From: an uncultured Oscillospiraceae bacterium
GTDB taxonomy: Bacteria; Bacillota; Clostridia; Oscillospirales; Acutalibacteraceae
Direction: 5' to 3'
Length of the DNA stretch: 9,449 nucleotides
NCBI GenBank assembly: GCA_902496265.1
Contig: CABVAD010000030.1
Location: 1 to 9,449, forward strand
The translations under genes and the position numbers were made by a program. Below, piece after piece: positions 6,929 through 9,449 of this stretch. Numbering within the stretch: position 1 is the stretch's first letter; every line of letters begins with the position of its first letter. A model generated the notes under the pieces. That model was not told the DNA's origin. It saw nothing but the letters and a program-made list of their open reading frames with translations, and made no database searches.

Positions 6929-8239
6929 TTATTCATTTAATATAGAATCCGCAAGCTCGTTTAAAGCGGAGGAATTAAGCGCCTTAAAGAGTGCGTCGGA
7001 CAGGTCATCTAAAGCGATTTCCCGCTTTTCGCCGTCCTTCATATTTTTAAGCACAGCCCTGCCTGTGCTGAGTTCATTATCGCCTAAAACCATAGAAAAC
7101 ACTGCGCCGATTTTATCCGCAAGCTTTATCTGTGCCTTAAGTCCCCTGCCGCAAATATCGGTCTCGACCTTAAAACCGTCTTTACGAAGGCGTGATACAA
7201 GCTCGGTCGCCTTAAGGGCAGCGTCCTTACCCATAGCCGCGATATAAAGGTCACAGGCATTGCTCTGGGGCAATTTTGTCCCCTGAGCCTCTAAAAGGAG
7301 CATAATGCGCTCAATACCCATTGCAAAGCCGAGGGACGGAACCGAAGGCCCGCCCATTTGAGCGATAAGTCCGTCATATCTTCCGCCGCCGCAAACGGTC
7401 GACTGTGCGCCTATCTCACCCGAAACAAACTCGAAAACCGTGCGGGTATAATAGTCAAGACCCCTTACGATATGGGGGTTTACGGTAAATTTAATTCCCG
7501 CAGCGGTAAGGTGATTCTGCACCGCTTCAAAATGCCCGCGGCAGTCATCACACAAATAATCCGTCACAACAGGCGCGCCCGCGGCGATTTTACTGCACAC
7601 AGGCGACTTGCAGTCGAGTATTCTCATAGGGTTGCGGTAAAGCCTGTCCTTGCAGGTGTCGCACAGCTCGTCAATATGAGCCTCAAAATATTCTTTAAGT
7701 GCCGCTACATAGTCCTTGCGGCATTCGGGACAGCCGATTGAATTAATTTCAAGCGATATTTTTTCAATCCCAATCGACTCCAACACCTGACCCGCAAGGG
7801 CGATAACCTCCGCGTCGGCGTTAGGCTCAGCCGCGCCGATACACTCAACCCCGAACTGGTGGAATTCGCGCAGTCTGCCCGCCTGCGGCTTTTCGTAGCG
7901 GTAACAGCCGCCGACATACGCCGCCTTTACGGGCAATGCCCCGTTCACAAGCCCCTTTTCGACAGCACAGCGGATAACCCCCGCCGTAAACTCAGGGCGA
8001 AGCGTAATCGAACGCCCGCCCTTATCGTCAAAGGTATACATTTCCTTTTGAACAACATCGGTAGTGTCGCCGACGCTGCGCAAAAATACCTCCGTATGCT
8101 CGAATACGGGAATACGGATTTCATTAAAACCGAAAAGGCGGGCGGTTTCAAGCATTTTGCCCTCTACGAACTGCCATTTATAGCTGTCCGACGGCAAAAC
8201 GTCGCCCGTACCCTTTACGGCGCGGTTAATTTCAGACAT
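6929..8239 (-). CDS. hisS: Histidyl-tRNA synthetase
   Basis: Class II synthetase charging tRNA-His, acting as a cytosolic homodimer; 436 residues is the usual bacterial length. Seen in order: N-terminal KGTGDVLP (9-16), motif 1 region with RPEFTAGVIR (81-90), motif 2 YRYEKPQAGRLREFHQFGVE (113-132), the histidine motif RGLDYYTRTVFEF (259-271) with catalytic Arg259, motif 3 GFAMGIERIMLLL (304-316), and the anticodon-binding domain from about 325. The segment between motif 2 and the histidine motif has eight cysteines in pairs (170/173, 193/196, 210/215, 230/233), which look like metal-binding knuckles. The catalytic motifs rule out the paralogue HisZ as the better call. GGAG at plus-strand 8248-8251 lies 8 nt before the ATG. 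The mgsA-like stop is 19 bp upstream, leaving no room for a T-box leader. Confidence 0.97.
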   Translation of the reverse strand: MSEINRAVKGTGDVLPSDSYKWQFVEGKMLETARLFGFNEIRIPVFEHTEVFLRSVGDTTDVVQKEMYTFDDKGGRSITLRPEFTAGVIRCAVEKGLVNGALPVKAAYVGGCYRYEKPQAGRLREFHQFGVECIGAAEPNADAEVIALAGQVLESIGIEKISLEINSIGCPECRKDYVAALKEYFEAHIDELCDTCKDRLYRNPMRILDCKSPVCSKIAAGAPVVTDYLCDDCRGHFEAVQNHLTAAGIKFTVNPHIVRGLDYYTRTVFEFVSGEIGAQSTVCGGGRYDGLIAQMGGPSVPSLGFAMGIERIMLLLEAQGTKLPQSNACDLYIAAMGKDAALKATELVSRLRKDGFKVETDICGRGLKAQIKLADKIGAVFSMVLGDNELSTGRAVLKNMKDGEKREIALDDLSDALFKALNSSALNELADSILNE

Positions 8240-8258
8240 AAAGAAAACTCCGAGAAAA

Positions 8259-8663
8259 TTATTTGTTGTTTTTCACAATCTCGCGCCAGTCAAGGTCGCC
8301 GCGTTCAAGACCGTGGATAAGCATTTCTGCGGTGGCGATATTGGTCGCAACGGGAATGTTATGAACGTCGCAAAGACGCAGAAGCGCGCGCTCGTCAGGC
8401 TCGTTAGGCTTAGGGTTAAGCGGGTCGCGGAAAAGCAGAAGCAAATCTATTTCATCGCAGCCTATTCGCGAGGCAATCTGCTGTGCGCCGCCCTGGGAGC
8501 CGCCTAAAAATCTTGTTATTTCAAGACCGGTCGCTTCAGCCACCGTCTTTCCGGTTGCACCCGTGGCAACGAGATTATATCTGCTTAAAATTCCGCAGTA
8601 TGCTATGCAAAACTGCACCATAAGTTCTTTTTTTGCGTCGTGAGCGATTAAAGCAATAGTCAT
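8259..8663 (-). CDS. mgsA: Methylglyoxal-synthase-like protein, active site altered
   Basis: 134 residues with the methylglyoxal synthase fold. Family enzymes turn dihydroxyacetone phosphate into methylglyoxal and phosphate, a bypass of lower glycolysis. Conserved pieces are IALIAHDAKK (3-12; His8 and Asp9 match E. coli His19 and Asp20), ATGATG (33-38), DPLNP (80-84) and DVHNIPVATNIATAE (99-113). An ungapped comparison recalled from E. coli shows key differences: the catalytic base Asp71 is Ala60 (GGAQQ), His98 is Asn87, and phosphate-loop positions Thr47 and Ser65 are Ala36 and Gly54. Activity is therefore doubtful; a regulatory or ligand-binding role is possible, since the fold also occurs in carbamoyl-phosphate synthetase. 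ATG at 8663 is chosen because AAAGGA lies 8 nt upstream and homology begins there; an in-frame ATG at 8732 lies inside the preceding gene. The minD-like gene ends 13 bp upstream. Confidence 0.85.
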   Translation of the reverse strand: MTIALIAHDAKKELMVQFCIAYCGILSRYNLVATGATGKTVAEATGLEITRFLGGSQGGAQQIASRIGCDEIDLLLLFRDPLNPKPNEPDERALLRLCDVHNIPVATNIATAEMLIHGLERGDLDWREIVKNNK

Positions 8664-8670
8664 TTTAAAA

Positions 8671-8677
8671 ATCCTTT
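8671..8677 (-). promoter_or_regulatory. Ribosome binding site deciding the mgsA start
   Basis: Read on the minus strand this is AAAGGAT, 8 nt before the ATG at 8663. It overlaps the end of the minD-like stop codon, so the two genes are tightly packed and the start at 8663 is preferred over an earlier in-frame ATG. Confidence 0.8.
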
Positions 8678-9408
8678 CATATTTTTTTAAGCTTAGGCAG
8701 TAATATATGTTCTCCGCAAAGCCTTTCGGCAATTCTCAAAAACGCCGCCATGGGCTTACCCTTGAGTTTTAGAGAATGTCTTACCGAAAGCAGCATAAGC
8801 TCCTCGCTGTGAGGAATTACGCCTAAAAGCTGTAACCCCGCGCTGTCGATTATATCGTCAATATTACGGAAAAGCCGCCGCTTTACAAGACTGTAAGTAA
8901 AATTATTGATTATAAGGCGTGACGGACAGGACATTTCGGAAAGCTTCCCGCTTACCGCCGCGGCGTCCCTCACCGAAACGGGGTCGGGTACGGCGACCGT
9001 TAAAAAGAGCGTTCCGTCAGGCAGAGAGTTATAAAGCGAAAAATCCATTCCCGCGGGAAAATCAAAGATTACCGTGTCAAACTCTTTTGCCGCCTGCTTT
9101 GCAAAGACGGAAAAGGAAAAGGCGTCAATATGCCCTGTATCCGCGGGGGCGGGGACAAGGTAAAGTCCCTTAACATTCTCCGTCGCGTAGACCGCGTCGC
9201 TCATTTCCCTGCCCATAAGTATATCCGATAAATCGAAAACCGCTGATTTATCCGCGCCCAGCATTAAGTCAAGGCATCTGAGCCCCTCGTCCATATCGAC
9301 AAGCAGGGTCTTTTTATTAAGCTTTGTAAAGGCAAACGCCAAGCCCACCGAGACGGTAGACTTACCTACTCCGCCCTTGCCCGACGTAACGGCATATACC
9401 TGACCCAT
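8677..9408 (-). CDS. minD: MinD/ParA-family ATPase, MinD-like
   Basis: A 243-residue deviant-Walker ATPase of the MinD branch, which positions the division septum by ATP-dependent membrane binding and MinC activation. The P-loop GKGGVGKST (10-18) has the signature Lys11 and Lys16. LLVDMDEGLRCLDLMLG (35-51) places Asp38 and Asp40 at the MinD positions, and the Walker B is VIFDFPAGMD (113-122, Asp116). Differences from canonical MinD are DxDEGLRCLD instead of DxDIGLRNLD, and DFPAG instead of DSPAG. At 243 residues it is about 25 shorter than E. coli or B. subtilis MinD. The tail ILLPKLKKI is basic and hydrophobic, like a short membrane-targeting helix. The start has AGAGG about 11 nt upstream. 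It leads the visible operon; the next gene is mgsA-like, as in clostridial min clusters, but no minE lies between. It could also be a non-division MinD paralogue. Confidence 0.75.
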   Translation of the reverse strand: MGQVYAVTSGKGGVGKSTVSVGLAFAFTKLNKKTLLVDMDEGLRCLDLMLGADKSAVFDLSDILMGREMSDAVYATENVKGLYLVPAPADTGHIDAFSFSVFAKQAAKEFDTVIFDFPAGMDFSLYNSLPDGTLFLTVAVPDPVSVRDAAAVSGKLSEMSCPSRLIINNFTYSLVKRRLFRNIDDIIDSAGLQLLGVIPHSEELMLLSVRHSLKLKGKPMAAFLRIAERLCGEHILLPKLKKI

Positions 9409-9449
9409 ATCGCAAGCTACCTCTTCTTTATACTATTAACTTATTTTAT

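Noticed and set aside
7358..8320. Long open frames on the + strand opposite hisS (7358-7741 and 7859-8320)
   Set aside because: They lie antisense to a fully conserved hisS, have Arg/Ala-rich low-information translations and no recognisable domains; they are shadows of codon bias.
8259..8732. A longer mgsA starting at the in-frame ATG at 8732
   Set aside because: The extra 23 residues overlap the end of the minD-like gene, have no family similarity, and the ribosome binding site fits the ATG at 8663.
9427..9432. TATAAA on the - strand as a -10 box for the minD-like operon
   Set aside because: It lies only a few bases from the ribosome binding site, so the transcript would lose it, and no matching -35 fits inside the window.

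Overview
The window reads as an ordinary chromosomal segment of a Gram-positive anaerobe, most likely a Clostridia member (Oscillospiraceae/Ruminococcaceae-like). This is an inference from three things: the CopA/CsoR/CopZ protein types, the minD-mgsA and hisS-aspS gene pairs, and the AGGAG-type ribosome binding sites. There are no mobile elements, CRISPR arrays, tRNA or rRNA genes. Coding density is very high, and the longest gene-free stretch is about 70 bp.

Left part (1-2848, + strand): a compact copper-efflux operon. A near-perfect sigma-A promoter (TTGACA, 17 bp spacer, TATAAT) carries a perfect CsoR-type palindrome between its -35 and -10 hexamers. It drives copA (Cu+ P1B-ATPase), csoR (copper-sensing repressor, overlapping copA by 4 bp) and a small copZ-like chaperone. 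The logic is self-contained. CsoR would block the promoter until Cu(I) binds its Cys-His-Cys site; the pump and chaperone are then made and remove Cu(I). A bidirectional hairpin terminator at 2812-2848 ends this operon and also the convergent one.

Right part (2854-9408, - strand): six genes in one direction with gaps of only 5-53 bp, read in the order minD-like, mgsA-like, hisS, aspS, metY, metA. They cover a MinD/ParA-family ATPase, a methylglyoxal-synthase-fold protein, two class II aminoacyl-tRNA synthetases, and a two-step route from homoserine to homocysteine. MetA carries the Glu111 that marks acetyl-CoA use, so it should supply O-acetylhomoserine to MetY, the sulfhydrylase beside it. 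The promoter of this operon must lie beyond the right edge. No T-box fits in front of hisS-aspS and no SAM riboswitch fits in front of metY-metA, because the gaps are too short.

Nothing here is clearly a new biological system. The most notable oddity is the mgsA-like gene. Its protein keeps the fold and several family motifs but lacks the catalytic Asp (Ala instead) and a key His (Asn instead), so it may not be a methylglyoxal synthase. The placement of methionine genes behind tRNA synthetases without a visible regulatory leader, and a MinD-like ATPase with altered signature residues, also deserve a look.
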